NCBI GenBank assembly: GCA_964639205.1
Contig: CAZXCG010000011.1
Coordinates: 1 to 44,679, forward strand
DNA length: 44,679 nucleotides
From: CAZXCG01 sp964639205
Lineage (GTDB): Bacteria > Bacillota > Clostridia > Oscillospirales > Acutalibacteraceae
Reading direction: 5' to 3'
The notes below the pieces were generated by a model that saw only the letters and a program-made list of their open reading frames with translations, searched no databases and was not told the DNA's origin. Shown here in pieces: positions 17,686-25,987 of the stretch. The translations under genes and the position numbers were made by a program. Position 1 is the first letter of the stretch, and each line of letters begins with the position of its first letter.

Positions 17686-18282
17686 ATGAATCTGCCCAAT
17701 AAGCTAACCTTGCTCAGAATTATACTGGTGCCGTTTTTTGTTTTAGCCCTGCTTGCGCAGATGCCGCACCATTATGCGGTCGCACTGGTTATTTTTGCGG
17801 TTGCCTCGGCAACCGACTGCATTGACGGAAAAATCGCAAGAAAAAGAGACCTTGTCACGGATTTCGGAAAATTTGCCGATCCTCTTGCCGATAAAATCCT
17901 TGTGATTTCAGCGTTGGTGTGCTTTGTACAGCTTGATATAATTTCATCCTGGCCTGTAATAATCATACTTTTCCGCGAGTTCGCGGTAACCTCCGTCCGT
18001 CTGGTTGCTTCCTCCAAGGGGAAGGTCGTGGCGGCTAATATATGGGGAAAAATAAAAACCGTAAGCCAGATTATAGCCATTATTTTAACTATGATACTGA
18101 ATTACGCGCTCGATATTATCGAAACCTGGGGCATAGCTTTAAACGGACGGTTTGCCGAAAATCTGCCGTGGTTGTTTAACTCGGTTATTTCCTCCGGCGC
18201 AATATGGATTTCCGCCGTTCTTGCCGTTATTTCAGGCGTGATTTACTTTTTAGACAACAAAAAGTTCATTTTAGAACGCTGA
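17686..18282 (+). CDS. pgsA: CDP-diacylglycerol-glycerol-3-phosphate 3-phosphatidyltransferase
   Basis: PgsA makes phosphatidylglycerophosphate, the committed step to phosphatidylglycerol. The 198-residue integral membrane protein begins MNLPNKLTLLRI and carries the CDP-alcohol phosphotransferase signature DG-x2-AR-x8-G-x3-D-x3-D starting near residue 45. The ATG at 17686 has AAAGGG 9 nt upstream; the ATG at 17677 abuts it and is not used. It follows rimO by 20 bp. rimO-pgsA linkage is frequent in Firmicutes. Confidence 0.94.
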   Translation: MNLPNKLTLLRIILVPFFVLALLAQMPHHYAVALVIFAVASATDCIDGKIARKRDLVTDFGKFADPLADKILVISALVCFVQLDIISSWPVIIILFREFAVTSVRLVASSKGKVVAANIWGKIKTVSQIIAIILTMILNYALDIIETWGIALNGRFAENLPWLFNSVISSGAIWISAVLAVISGVIYFLDNKKFILER

Positions 18283-18300
18283 AACGGTTGATTTATGTTA

Positions 18301-18329
18301 TTGACATTATCTCAAGTTTATCATAAAAT
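18301..18329 (+). promoter_or_regulatory. Predicted promoter of the cysE-cysS T-box transcript
   Basis: A perfect TTGACA (18301-18306) with a 17-bp spacer to TAAAAT (18324-18329). Transcription from about 18336 would give a leader near 384 nt that contains the whole T-box. Confidence 0.7.
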
Positions 18330-18440
18330 AATTATTATAGAATAGGTACGATGTAAATCCGGTTCGAGCAGAGCTTGTGTTGTATGTTTTCCTTTAGAAT
18401 ATGCCCATGAACCGTTTACGCTTTGATAAAATGTTAAAAA

Positions 18441-18701
18441 TGCATTGATCGGGATTAAGTAACCGTAAAGGTTAAAGCCGACAGAGAGCAATATATTTGC
18501 TGAGAATATTGCAGGCTTTTTTGCGGCGAATTGCACCCGTTAGCAGATCGCGGGAAATCGGCGGATGCTTCCGTCTGTAAAGTATCGCGGTACGGCTGCC
18601 TCCGTTACAGGTAAAAAGGGCTGTAAAATTCAGCCGAATTTGGGTGGAACCACGGCAGCGCCGTCCCTTCGGTAACAACCGGAGAGCGGCGTTTTTGTTT
18701 T
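18441..18701 (+). promoter_or_regulatory. Cysteine-specific T-box riboswitch
   Basis: Stem I closes with CGGG (18450-18453) and CCCG (18536-18539). Its 5' strand has AGTA and the 3' strand GAA followed by the specifier TGC (18532-18534), a Cys codon. AGAGAGC (18484-18490) marks the distal stem I. The T-box bulge TGGAACC (18645-18651) contains TGGA, complementary to the UCCA end of tRNA-Cys. The antiterminator pairs 18642-18644 with 18665-18667 and ACGG (18652-18655) with CCGT (18661-18664). The competing terminator pairs CGCCG (18659-18663) with CGGCG (18687-18691), then T-rich 18692-18701. Uncharged tRNA-Cys should therefore turn on cysE-cysS. Confidence 0.93.
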
Positions 18702-18719
18702 GAATGGGAGAGAATTAAT

Positions 18720-19355
18720 ATGTTTAACGCTATAAAGTCGGAAATTGATTCCATAATGGAGCGCGACCCTGCGGCGCGCAGCCGGTTTGAGGTCTATTTT
18801 TTATACTCGGGCTTTAAGGCGGTTCGCGCTTACCGAAAGGCAAACTGGTGCTTCCGCCATAATTTTAAATTCCTTGCCAGGTGGATTTCACAGCGCAGCA
18901 GGCATAAAACGGGCATAGAAATCCACCCCGGAGCTAAAATAGGAAGGGGGCTGTTTATCGATCACGGAATGGGCGTTGTAATAGGCGAAACCACTGTAAT
19001 AGGTAATAACTGCACCATATATCAGAACGTTACTTTGGGCGGAACCGGAAAGGATCACGGCAAACGTCATCCCACTCTCGGCGATAATGTGCTTGTGGGC
19101 GCGGGCGCGAAGGTGCTCGGTCCTTTTAAGGTGGGCGATAACGCAAGAATAGCGGCGGGCGCGGTGGTTTTAAACGAAGTTCCCGCCAACTCAACCGCCG
19201 TCGGAGTTCCCGCAAGAATAGTCCGCATAAACGGAGTAAAACCCGAGATGCTCGACCAAATTCACATTTCAGACCCGGTTGCACAGGAATTCTGCGAGCT
19301 GGAGCAGAAAATGGAAAAACTCGAAAAAAGAATAAAGGAGCTTGGTTTAAAATGA
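18720..19355 (+). CDS. cysE: Serine O-acetyltransferase
   Basis: CysE acetylates serine with acetyl-CoA in the first step of cysteine synthesis. The 211-residue protein has an N-terminal helical region and a left-handed beta-helix of hexapeptide repeats (about 65-170), with IDHGMGVVIGETT and the GGTGKDHGKRHPT segment of the active site. GGGAGAG lies 7 nt before the ATG. The stop overlaps cysS as ATGA. The gene lies behind a Cys T-box, so it responds to tRNA-Cys charging. Confidence 0.97.
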   Translation: MFNAIKSEIDSIMERDPAARSRFEVYFLYSGFKAVRAYRKANWCFRHNFKFLARWISQRSRHKTGIEIHPGAKIGRGLFIDHGMGVVIGETTVIGNNCTIYQNVTLGGTGKDHGKRHPTLGDNVLVGAGAKVLGPFKVGDNARIAAGAVVLNEVPANSTAVGVPARIVRINGVKPEMLDQIHISDPVAQEFCELEQKMEKLEKRIKELGLK

Positions 19356-20758
19356 AAATTTATAATACTATGACGCGCAGGAAAGAAGAATTTGTCCCAA
19401 TAACAAAAGGCAAGGCGAAAATTTATGCCTGCGGTCCCACCGTGTATAATTATATTCATATAGGCAATGCAAGACCGATCTGCGTTTTTGATATTCTTCG
19501 CCGCTACCTTGAATACCGCGGCATGGAGGTAACATTTGTCCAGAATTTTACAGATGTTGATGATAAAATAATAAATAAGGCTAAAGCCGAAAATACGGAT
19601 TATATGACCGTTTCCGAGCGTTATATTGCCGAATATAAAAGAGACGCCGAAGGGCTCGGCGTGCGCGAGGCGACAATTCAGCCGCGCGCCACGGAAAATA
19701 TCGATGAAATAATTTCAATTGTAAAAACGCTCGAGGAAAAGGGCTTTGCATATCCTGCTGAAAACGGCGACGTTTACTTCAGAACCGGGAAATTCCCCGA
19801 ATACGGTAAGCTCAGTCATCAGCCGCTGGAGGATTTGGAGGCGGGAGCGCGTATTTCCGTAGACGATATAAAGGAAAACCCCATGGATTTTGCCCTTTGG
19901 AAAGCGGCAAAAGAGGGCGAGCCGTATTGGGAAAGCCCCTGGGGCAAGGGCAGACCGGGCTGGCATATTGAATGTTCGGCAATGGCGCGCCGCTATCTCG
20001 GCAAGACCATAGACATTCACTGCGGCGGGCAGGATCTTATTTTCCCTCACCATGAAAACGAGATTGCTCAGAGCGAATGCTGCAACGGCGTTCCCTTTGC
20101 AAATTACTGGATGCATAACGGCTATATTAACGTTGACAATAAAAAAATGTCAAAGAGTCTTAACAATTTTTTTACGGTTCGCGAGGTTGCCAAAAAATAC
20201 GGCTATGCTCCCATCCGCTATTTGCTTATTTCCGCTCATTACAGAACGCCCTTGAATTATTCCGAAGAAATAATAGCGCAGTGTTCGGCTTCCGTCGACA
20301 GACTGCAAAACTGTTACGACAATCTTAAATTTACTCTCTCAAACTCTGAAGGTAATTTTAAAGACGGTGAAAAGGAAATCTGTGAAAGGCTCGCTTCTCA
20401 CCGCACGAGCTTTGTTGAGGCTATGGACGACGACCTCAACACCGCCGACGCCGTCTCGGCAATTTTTGAGCTTGCACGCGATATTAACACATACGCCGCG
20501 GCGGCAAAAAATCCCTCGCGCGAGCTGTGCCGTTTTGCTCTTGATTTGTTTGAGGAGCTTAACGGCGTTATAGGGCTTATCGGCGTTAAGCTGGAAAAAA
20601 GCCTCGACGAAGAAATTTCACAGCTTATTTCCCGGCGCGCCGAAGCAAGAAAAAATAAAGACTGGGCAACCGCCGACAAAATCCGCGACGAGCTGAAAGC
20701 GAAAAATATAATTCTTGAGGACACTCCGCAGGGAGTAAAATGGAGCTTTGCCGAATAA
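19352..20758 (+). CDS. cysS: Cysteinyl-tRNA synthetase
   Basis: Charges tRNA-Cys with cysteine. The 468-residue class I synthetase has the zinc-associated YACGPTVYN, the HIGN signature (HIGNAR), HIECSAM and HHENE zinc ligands, and KMSKSLNNF. It overlaps cysE by 4 nt. Control of synthetase and of a cysteine biosynthetic gene by one T-box is a known clostridial arrangement. No strong terminator is visible after it. Confidence 0.98.
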   Translation: MKIYNTMTRRKEEFVPITKGKAKIYACGPTVYNYIHIGNARPICVFDILRRYLEYRGMEVTFVQNFTDVDDKIINKAKAENTDYMTVSERYIAEYKRDAEGLGVREATIQPRATENIDEIISIVKTLEEKGFAYPAENGDVYFRTGKFPEYGKLSHQPLEDLEAGARISVDDIKENPMDFALWKAAKEGEPYWESPWGKGRPGWHIECSAMARRYLGKTIDIHCGGQDLIFPHHENEIAQSECCNGVPFANYWMHNGYINVDNKKMSKSLNNFFTVREVAKKYGYAPIRYLLISAHYRTPLNYSEEIIAQCSASVDRLQNCYDNLKFTLSNSEGNFKDGEKEICERLASHRTSFVEAMDDDLNTADAVSAIFELARDINTYAAAAKNPSRELCRFALDLFEELNGVIGLIGVKLEKSLDEEISQLISRRAEARKNKDWATADKIRDELKAKNIILEDTPQGVKWSFAE

Positions 20759-20862
20759 CTCTGTTTTTTCGGATTTGCTTTGTATGCGCGGATTATTGCA
20801 CAAAAGAACGCGGGGAACTTAAGTAAATTTTAAATTTTTAAAATTTTTTTGCGGTAAAGGTA

Positions 20863-20891
20863 TTTACATTTTGGTTTTTATGTGTTACAAT
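20863..20891 (+). promoter_or_regulatory. Predicted sigma-A promoter of the small surface protein gene
   Basis: TTTACA (20863-20868), 17-bp spacer, TACAAT (20886-20891) with TG at 20883-20884 (extended -10). Confidence 0.7.
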
Positions 20892-20940
20892 CAAAGCAAC
20901 AAGTTATACGGTAATTCTTTTATTATCAGGAGGAATAACA

Positions 20941-21402
20941 ATGAAAAAGTTAATTGCACTCATTTGTGTGGCGTTGCTTGTATTAGGCACAGCCGTAACC
21001 GCTTTTGCAGCCGAGAGCCCGTCCGGAGATGAGCTTATTAAAATAACCATCACTACCTATAAGTCCGGCTCTGCCGAAACCGAAGAGCGTACCCTTGTTT
21101 TAGGCGAAACCATTACTTTAACAGCGTCCGAAAGTGAATACACCTTTGAAAAATGGCAGATTACCGGCGAATATGAAATTGTTTCCGGCAGTCTTACTTC
21201 CAAAGAATTGGTTATCCGTCCTTTAGGCGATATTGATGTTATCGAGGTTTTTGAGGGCGTTGACATTAATTCTTCAACCGGATCGAGCAGCACCGATACT
21301 TCGCCCCAAACCGGCGACGCTTTCCCCGGTTTTGCAGCTGCAATCGTTCTTGTTGCCGCAGGCGCGTTTATTGTAATGAAGAAGACCGCTAAGGCTCTTT
21401 AA
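20941..21402 (+). CDS. Small secreted protein with sortase-type C-terminal signal
   Basis: The 153-residue protein has a signal peptide (1-24, cleavage likely after AFA), a single domain of about 75 residues resembling the beta-repeats of Gram-positive surface proteins (GETITLTAS and a later EKWQITGEYEI), a Ser/Thr linker, then SPQTGD, a hydrophobic segment of about 18 residues and MKKTAKAL. The tripartite end is that of a sortase substrate with a non-LPXTG motif, so attachment to cell wall is likely. AGGAGG precedes the ATG. Ligand or role not recognised; no sortase gene is in the window. Confidence 0.82.
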   Translation: MKKLIALICVALLVLGTAVTAFAAESPSGDELIKITITTYKSGSAETEERTLVLGETITLTASESEYTFEKWQITGEYEIVSGSLTSKELVIRPLGDIDVIEVFEGVDINSSTGSSSTDTSPQTGDAFPGFAAAIVLVAAGAFIVMKKTAKAL

Positions 21403-21456
21403 TTTGCATACCGTGTAAAATAAACTCCATATCGGATTTTACAACCTAAGTGCTTT

Positions 21457-21490
21457 GTCCCCGCCTTAAAGGCGGGGACGTTGTATTTTC
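21457..21490 (+). terminator. Terminator after the small surface protein gene
   Basis: GTCCCCGCC (21457-21465) pairs perfectly with GGCGGGGAC (21471-21479) around a 5-nt loop, followed by the T-rich GTTGTATTTT. Confidence 0.75.
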
Positions 21491-21668
21491 ACAGGGAAAA
21501 ACTCGCGCAGCACATGGTAAGCCCAAGCGCTTCCGGCGCGGAGCTAAATTTTGCAAAGCTTGTTTGTTAAGAAGTATACGCCTTTGCTCATTAATTCGGC
21601 TCAAACGTCCGGCAGCTTGTTTGCTGCCGAAATGACCCCGGGCACTTTAATTAATTCACAAAAAGCCC
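21491..21668. other. Intergenic stretch before the sialidase gene
   Basis: No convincing gene is present in this part of the 397-bp spacer. A short inverted repeat GGCAGC (21610-21615) with GCTGCC (21622-21627) is the only structure noted; it lacks a T run. Confidence 0.5.
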
Positions 21669-21697
21669 TTGAATATCCATAAAAAATATGGTAATAT
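21669..21697 (+). promoter_or_regulatory. Predicted sigma-A promoter of the sialidase gene
   Basis: TTGAAT (21669-21674), 17-bp spacer, TAATAT (21692-21697) with TG at 21689-21690 (extended -10). The leader is about 95 nt. Confidence 0.65.
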
Positions 21698-21799
21698 AAC
21701 ATTGGCTGGGTATATTGTAACGGGCGCTGCAAACCGCGCGCGCAGTATATTTGGTAACGGAAAACAGAACAAATTTTAAGGAAGAGGTGTTTTATTTTT

Positions 21800-24700
21800 A
21801 TGAAGAAAACAAGAAAGATCATCTCTTGTCTTCTTGCCGTTGTTCTCCTGTTCGGCATGGCATTACCTGCGACTATTGCCGGAGCGGAAGAAGAAACAAT
21901 GGCGGGTCAGGTAAGGGAATACTACACCGATCAGGAAAAGGAATTTACCGGTACCTGCGAGGCGTTTGACGAAGACGCCGAGGTACTTGCAACAGCGGGA
22001 AGCGCCAGAGTGACATATTCTTTCAAGGCGTCGTCGGCGCCGTCTGTAATTTACGGCACGGTTGCTTTAAATGACGCGAGCGCTGCAAACAATTATATTC
22101 ATTTTTATCTCAAGCCAAGTAATGTAATCGGCGTTGAAATACGCGGAACCTCCAGCAAGGATTTCAACGTAACGGTGCCGAGCGACGTCGCGGCAAATAT
22201 ATATGACGGCGAGTGGCACACCGTAGTTTTTGAGGTATCCAAGAATAAGTATTATTCTTTTACCTTCGACTCAACCGAGGTTAAAAAGGAGGAAACCTCC
22301 TCTACGCTTTTTGCAAATAATCTCGGAATCGACATAACAAAATTCAGCCTCGGCGGCACGCAGCGCGGGGGCTCGGGCTCTAACTGGACCTTCACCGGCT
22401 CGCTTAAGGATGTTAAAATTGAAAATTGCGACACTCCTCCGGTTGAAGCGCTCGCGGTATATGACGGCAGCTCAACGGTTTCCGCTCAGGACGCTACGGC
22501 AATTGCCCAAATTACAAGCGGTACTGTAGCCACCGCCTTTAAACTTGACGAAAGCGCGAGCGGCGATGTAACCCTCTTCGGCGTCGGCTCGGACGCTCTC
22601 ACGGTCAATCCTGTAACAGGAGAAATCAAGCTCGGCTCAACTACCGTTGCCGCCGACGCCTCGCGTATAGCCGATACCGCGCAGTGGCATACTTTAATTG
22701 CCGAAGCCGACGGATTGGACGTTACCTTTATTCTTGACGGCTCTGTTGTCGGCTCCGCTTCACATGCCGGTCTTTTTGCGGACTCAAGCGCTTCCGCGGC
22801 TACTATCGGCGATAATGTAAGCAATGTAACCGTTTATGTAGGTCTTTTGGACGAAGAAGAGGTTGCCGAATATGCGGGCGAAACGGGCGCAAGCTCAATT
22901 TCCGCTTACGGCGACGATTATTATAATTTCTACCGCCAGTCGCTTATGATGATGGGCGATGAAAAATCAGTAACATACCGTATTCCCGCCCTTGTACAGG
23001 CAGGCGATGTAACAATTGCGGCTATTGACGAAAGAAAGGGCGGCAGCGGCGATTCCGGCGCTATCGACCTTCAGGTTCGCCTCTCTTACGACAACGGCGA
23101 AACATGGCAGGAGCAGACGACAGTCTCCGAATTCGGCAAGCCTGTAGGCTGTTCCTATTCAAGCCAGCAGCCAATGCACATTGACCCCTGCCTTGCTTAT
23201 GACGATACAAGCGACACCGTCTACCTTGTAGTGGATATGTTCCCCGAAAGCTCCGCCGCGATGAACCTCGGTCTTATCCAGCAGAGCAACGGTTTCTTTA
23301 CCGCTGAACTCGAAGACGGCACCGAGGTAATAATGCAGGAGCTTAACACCGTTAAAAACGGCGGAAGCGGAAATGTACTCTATGGTCTTGTTCAGGATCG
23401 CGACGAGGACGGAAACGTCCTTGAATCCGCTACCGTTTACGAGCAAAACTCCGACGGTAAATATGCGGTAAGCCAAACTTATTTTATTCCCGACTATTCC
23501 TACGGACAGCTCTATAAGGATCCCAACGGCGAGGGAAGCTATACTGAAGACGCCGGCAACATCTTTGTGTACACAACCGCTAACGCCGGTGAGCTGAGCG
23601 TTACCTGCACCATGTATGTTTGGATGTATGAAAGCCACGACCAAGGAAAGACATGGAGCAATCCCGTAAATATTACCGGTGACGACGGCTGTAAGCAGGA
23701 TTGGATGCAATTCTGCGGCACGGCGCCCGGTTCCGGTATTGTAATCAGCGGCGGCAAATACGACGGCAGAATCGTATTCCCCTGCTATTTTACAAACGGT
23801 ACAAACAGCAATATAAACAGTCAGTCTTCCGCAGCACTTTATTCCGATGACGGCGGCAAAACCTGGAAGATAGGCAACAGCGTAAACGAAATTCGCCTTG
23901 ATTCCGATGACGACACTGCCATTCAGACCTTCTACGGCGGCAACCAAACCACAGAAAATTCCATTGTTCAGGTAAGCGAAAACGGAAAGCTGCGCGTTTA
24001 CTGCCGCAATACGGGCGGCTACAGCACAATTGTTACCGCTGTAAGCTATGACGGCGGCGAAAACTGGGTAGCTCCCGACGCGGAAGCCCCCGTTGAGCCG
24101 GAACCCANNNNNNNNNNNNNNNNNNNNNNNNNNNNNNNNNNNNNNNNNNNNNNNNNNNNNNNNNNNNNNNNNNNNNNNNNNNNNNNNNNNNNNNNNNNNN
24201 NNNNNNNTGAGCCTGAGCCCATTGAGCCTGAGCCCGCAGTAACATATAAGCTCGGCGACGTTAATGAGGACGATAAAGTTGACGCGCAGGACGCTACTCT
24301 TGTGTTACAGTACTACGCAACAATAATAGACGATCTCAGCGAAAGTCAGCTTTTAGCCGCTGAGGTTGAAGGAAATGAAGTTATAGATTCAACAGACGCT
24401 ACTATTATTCTTCAATATTACGCTGAAATTATAGATGTATTCCCTGTCGAGCAAGCCAATGCTGCCGCAGCTGCCGATCTTTCGGCAAATGTCAGCGTTC
24501 CGACACCGGTTATAACGGAAGCAAACAGCAATACTTTCCCGGATTCATGCTATGAACCTTTAAAGGAGGTTTACTGCCAGCTTGCGGCTATAACCTATCA
24601 CGATGTCGAGACTGATAAATACTACGTAGTTATAAGCAATCCGCTCGGACTTGAAGACGGGTCAAACAGCAGAAGCAGGATGGGAATTCATATCAGAGAG

Positions 24701-25771
24701 CTTGACTATGCAACAGGCGAGTATGCAGAGGGCTCCGAGTGGATAACCAAACAGATAAGCGACGGCGCAGCCGGTCTTGAGGCTTATTCGGCGCTCACCA
24801 CGCTTGCCGACGGCAAAATCGGAGCTTTCTGGGAATTGTCAAGAATTTCCGGAACCTATTACGATATGGTATTCCAAAGCTTCAGCCTTGATTATCTCCT
24901 CAGCGACGACCAGCTTTGGCCTACGGAAATTATGAGCATAACCGGAGAGGTAAATAAACTCGAAGGCAGCGATGAAGATATTATAGGCGCGGGCGACGAG
25001 GTTATCTTCACGGTAAATACACACGACCCGGTCTATGTTACCGGTAAGCCGTCTCTTGTAATTAACGTGGGCGGCGTACTCGGAACATACGGTACGCTCA
25101 TAACCGGAGGAACCGAAAAGACGGCCGAGTATATAAGCGGAAGCGGAACAACGTCAATCAAATTCTCATACACGGTTACATCGGAAGATAAGGGTGCCAT
25201 ATCCGCTTACGGTCAGGTGGTAACAGACGGTAATTCAAAGATTGAAAACGCTTTCGGAGCTGAGCTTAAAACAATGTCGCCCCGTTATACCACTGTTACA
25301 ACCACAGGTATGGCGGCCGACAACTCCAACTATGATATTACGGCGTCCGCCGCATCCGCCGGAAACGTTTCGGCTTCTTCCGGCAGCGAGGGACCTGCCT
25401 CTAACGTACTCGATAACGATACCTCGACTATTTGGCATACTTCCTACGGTTCAGACGGCGCAAACACGGCTTCCATGGAAGATAAGTGGATTCAGCTCGA
25501 CCTCGGTTCCAACCAATCTGTAAATGCTCTCCGCTATTTGCCCAGACAGGACGGCAACGCAAACGGAAGAATTTTCGAATACGAGATTTATGTTTGCAAG
25601 GATGGCGAAACAACGGAAACGCTCGTCGCCGAGGGAACATGGAGCAACAACGCAGACTGGAAAATTGCAGAATTTGATACGGTTGAAGCAAGGTATGTAA
25701 AGCTTAAGGTTCTGGACTCTTATTCAGATTTTGTGTGCGCAGCGGAGCTTCGCGCGGCATATGTTAATTAA
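21800..25771 (+). CDS. Secreted multidomain sialidase (GH33) with internal dockerin
   Basis: Predicted exo-sialidase releasing terminal sialic acids. Order, numbered with the 100-N gap as 34 residues: signal peptide 1-28; two concanavalin/CBM40-like domains (about 40-215 and 220-370, each with DGEWHT or TAQWHT); GH33 propeller from about 385 with YRIP at 393-396; Asp boxes at 429-436, 612-619, 682-689 and 749-756; a Glu-Pro linker broken by the gap; a type I dockerin at about 819-882; then the propeller resumes with YCQ (925-927), an SNPLG segment with the third-arginine region, and AYSALTTL with the likely nucleophile Tyr996; a beta-sandwich (about 1040-1170); and a C-terminal F5/8 type C/CBM32 domain (about 1185-1323). 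The frame is the same on both sides of the gap. Confidence 0.93.
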   Translation: MKKTRKIISCLLAVVLLFGMALPATIAGAEEETMAGQVREYYTDQEKEFTGTCEAFDEDAEVLATAGSARVTYSFKASSAPSVIYGTVALNDASAANNYIHFYLKPSNVIGVEIRGTSSKDFNVTVPSDVAANIYDGEWHTVVFEVSKNKYYSFTFDSTEVKKEETSSTLFANNLGIDITKFSLGGTQRGGSGSNWTFTGSLKDVKIENCDTPPVEALAVYDGSSTVSAQDATAIAQITSGTVATAFKLDESASGDVTLFGVGSDALTVNPVTGEIKLGSTTVAADASRIADTAQWHTLIAEADGLDVTFILDGSVVGSASHAGLFADSSASAATIGDNVSNVTVYVGLLDEEEVAEYAGETGASSISAYGDDYYNFYRQSLMMMGDEKSVTYRIPALVQAGDVTIAAIDERKGGSGDSGAIDLQVRLSYDNGETWQEQTTVSEFGKPVGCSYSSQQPMHIDPCLAYDDTSDTVYLVVDMFPESSAAMNLGLIQQSNGFFTAELEDGTEVIMQELNTVKNGGSGNVLYGLVQDRDEDGNVLESATVYEQNSDGKYAVSQTYFIPDYSYGQLYKDPNGEGSYTEDAGNIFVYTTANAGELSVTCTMYVWMYESHDQGKTWSNPVNITGDDGCKQDWMQFCGTAPGSGIVISGGKYDGRIVFPCYFTNGTNSNINSQSSAALYSDDGGKTWKIGNSVNEIRLDSDDDTAIQTFYGGNQTTENSIVQVSENGKLRVYCRNTGGYSTIVTAVSYDGGENWVAPDAEAPVEPEPXXXXXXXXXXXXXXXXXXXXXXXXXXXXXXXXXXEPEPIEPEPAVTYKLGDVNEDDKVDAQDATLVLQYYATIIDDLSESQLLAAEVEGNEVIDSTDATIILQYYAEIIDVFPVEQANAAAAADLSANVSVPTPVITEANSNTFPDSCYEPLKEVYCQLAAITYHDVETDKYYVVISNPLGLEDGSNSRSRMGIHIRELDYATGEYAEGSEWITKQISDGAAGLEAYSALTTLADGKIGAFWELSRISGTYYDMVFQSFSLDYLLSDDQLWPTEIMSITGEVNKLEGSDEDIIGAGDEVIFTVNTHDPVYVTGKPSLVINVGGVLGTYGTLITGGTEKTAEYISGSGTTSIKFSYTVTSEDKGAISAYGQVVTDGNSKIENAFGAELKTMSPRYTTVTTTGMAADNSNYDITASAASAGNVSASSGSEGPASNVLDNDTSTIWHTSYGSDGANTASMEDKWIQLDLGSNQSVNALRYLPRQDGNANGRIFEYEIYVCKDGETTETLVAEGTWSNNADWKIAEFDTVEARYVKLKVLDSYSDFVCAAELRAAYVN
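24108..24207. other. Scaffold gap (100 N) in the sialidase Glu-Pro linker
   Basis: Exactly 100 N inside a tandem repeat coding for (V/I)EPEP units visible on both sides. The repeat itself probably defeated assembly; the linker length is therefore unknown. Confidence 0.97.
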
Positions 25772-25856
25772 AAACCGCATTGCTGCACAATCCACGGTAA
25801 TCGAAAAAAGCCCGGCAGCCTTTGCAAGGGCAAATACAATAACGCATAAATTGTAA

Positions 25857-25894
25857 AAAACGGCGCGCCCCATTTTGACGGGACGCGCCGTTTT
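25857..25894 (+). terminator. Terminator after the sialidase gene
   Basis: AAAACGGCGCG (about 25857-25867) pairs with CGCGCCGTTTT (25884-25894), with extra CCC/GGG pairing inside. A-run and T-run flanks make it usable in both directions. Confidence 0.8.
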
Positions 25895-25943
25895 GCAGGC
25901 GCGCAAGACCGGAATCCGGATGATTTTTAATACGGCTCGGAAA

Positions 25944-25970
25944 ATATTTGTATTTTCGAGCGCATATAAA
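25944..25970 (+). promoter_or_regulatory. Possible sigma-E-type sporulation promoter
   Basis: ATATTT (25944-25949) and CATATAAA (25963-25970) are 13 bp apart, similar to the mother-cell sigma-E pattern (ATATT and CATACANT). It overlaps an imperfect palindrome (25935-25946 with 25951-25961). B. subtilis pdaB is a sporulation gene, which fits, but the match is partial. Confidence 0.35.
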
Positions 25971-25987
25971 TAATCCGGGGTGATTTT

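Noticed and set aside
21491..21668. Short open frame between the surface-protein terminator and the sialidase promoter
   Set aside because: No ribosome binding site, biased composition and no family resemblance.
23159..23947. Minus-strand open frame inside the sialidase gene
   Set aside because: Opposite four Asp boxes and the catalytic motifs of a certain gene; no ribosome binding site.
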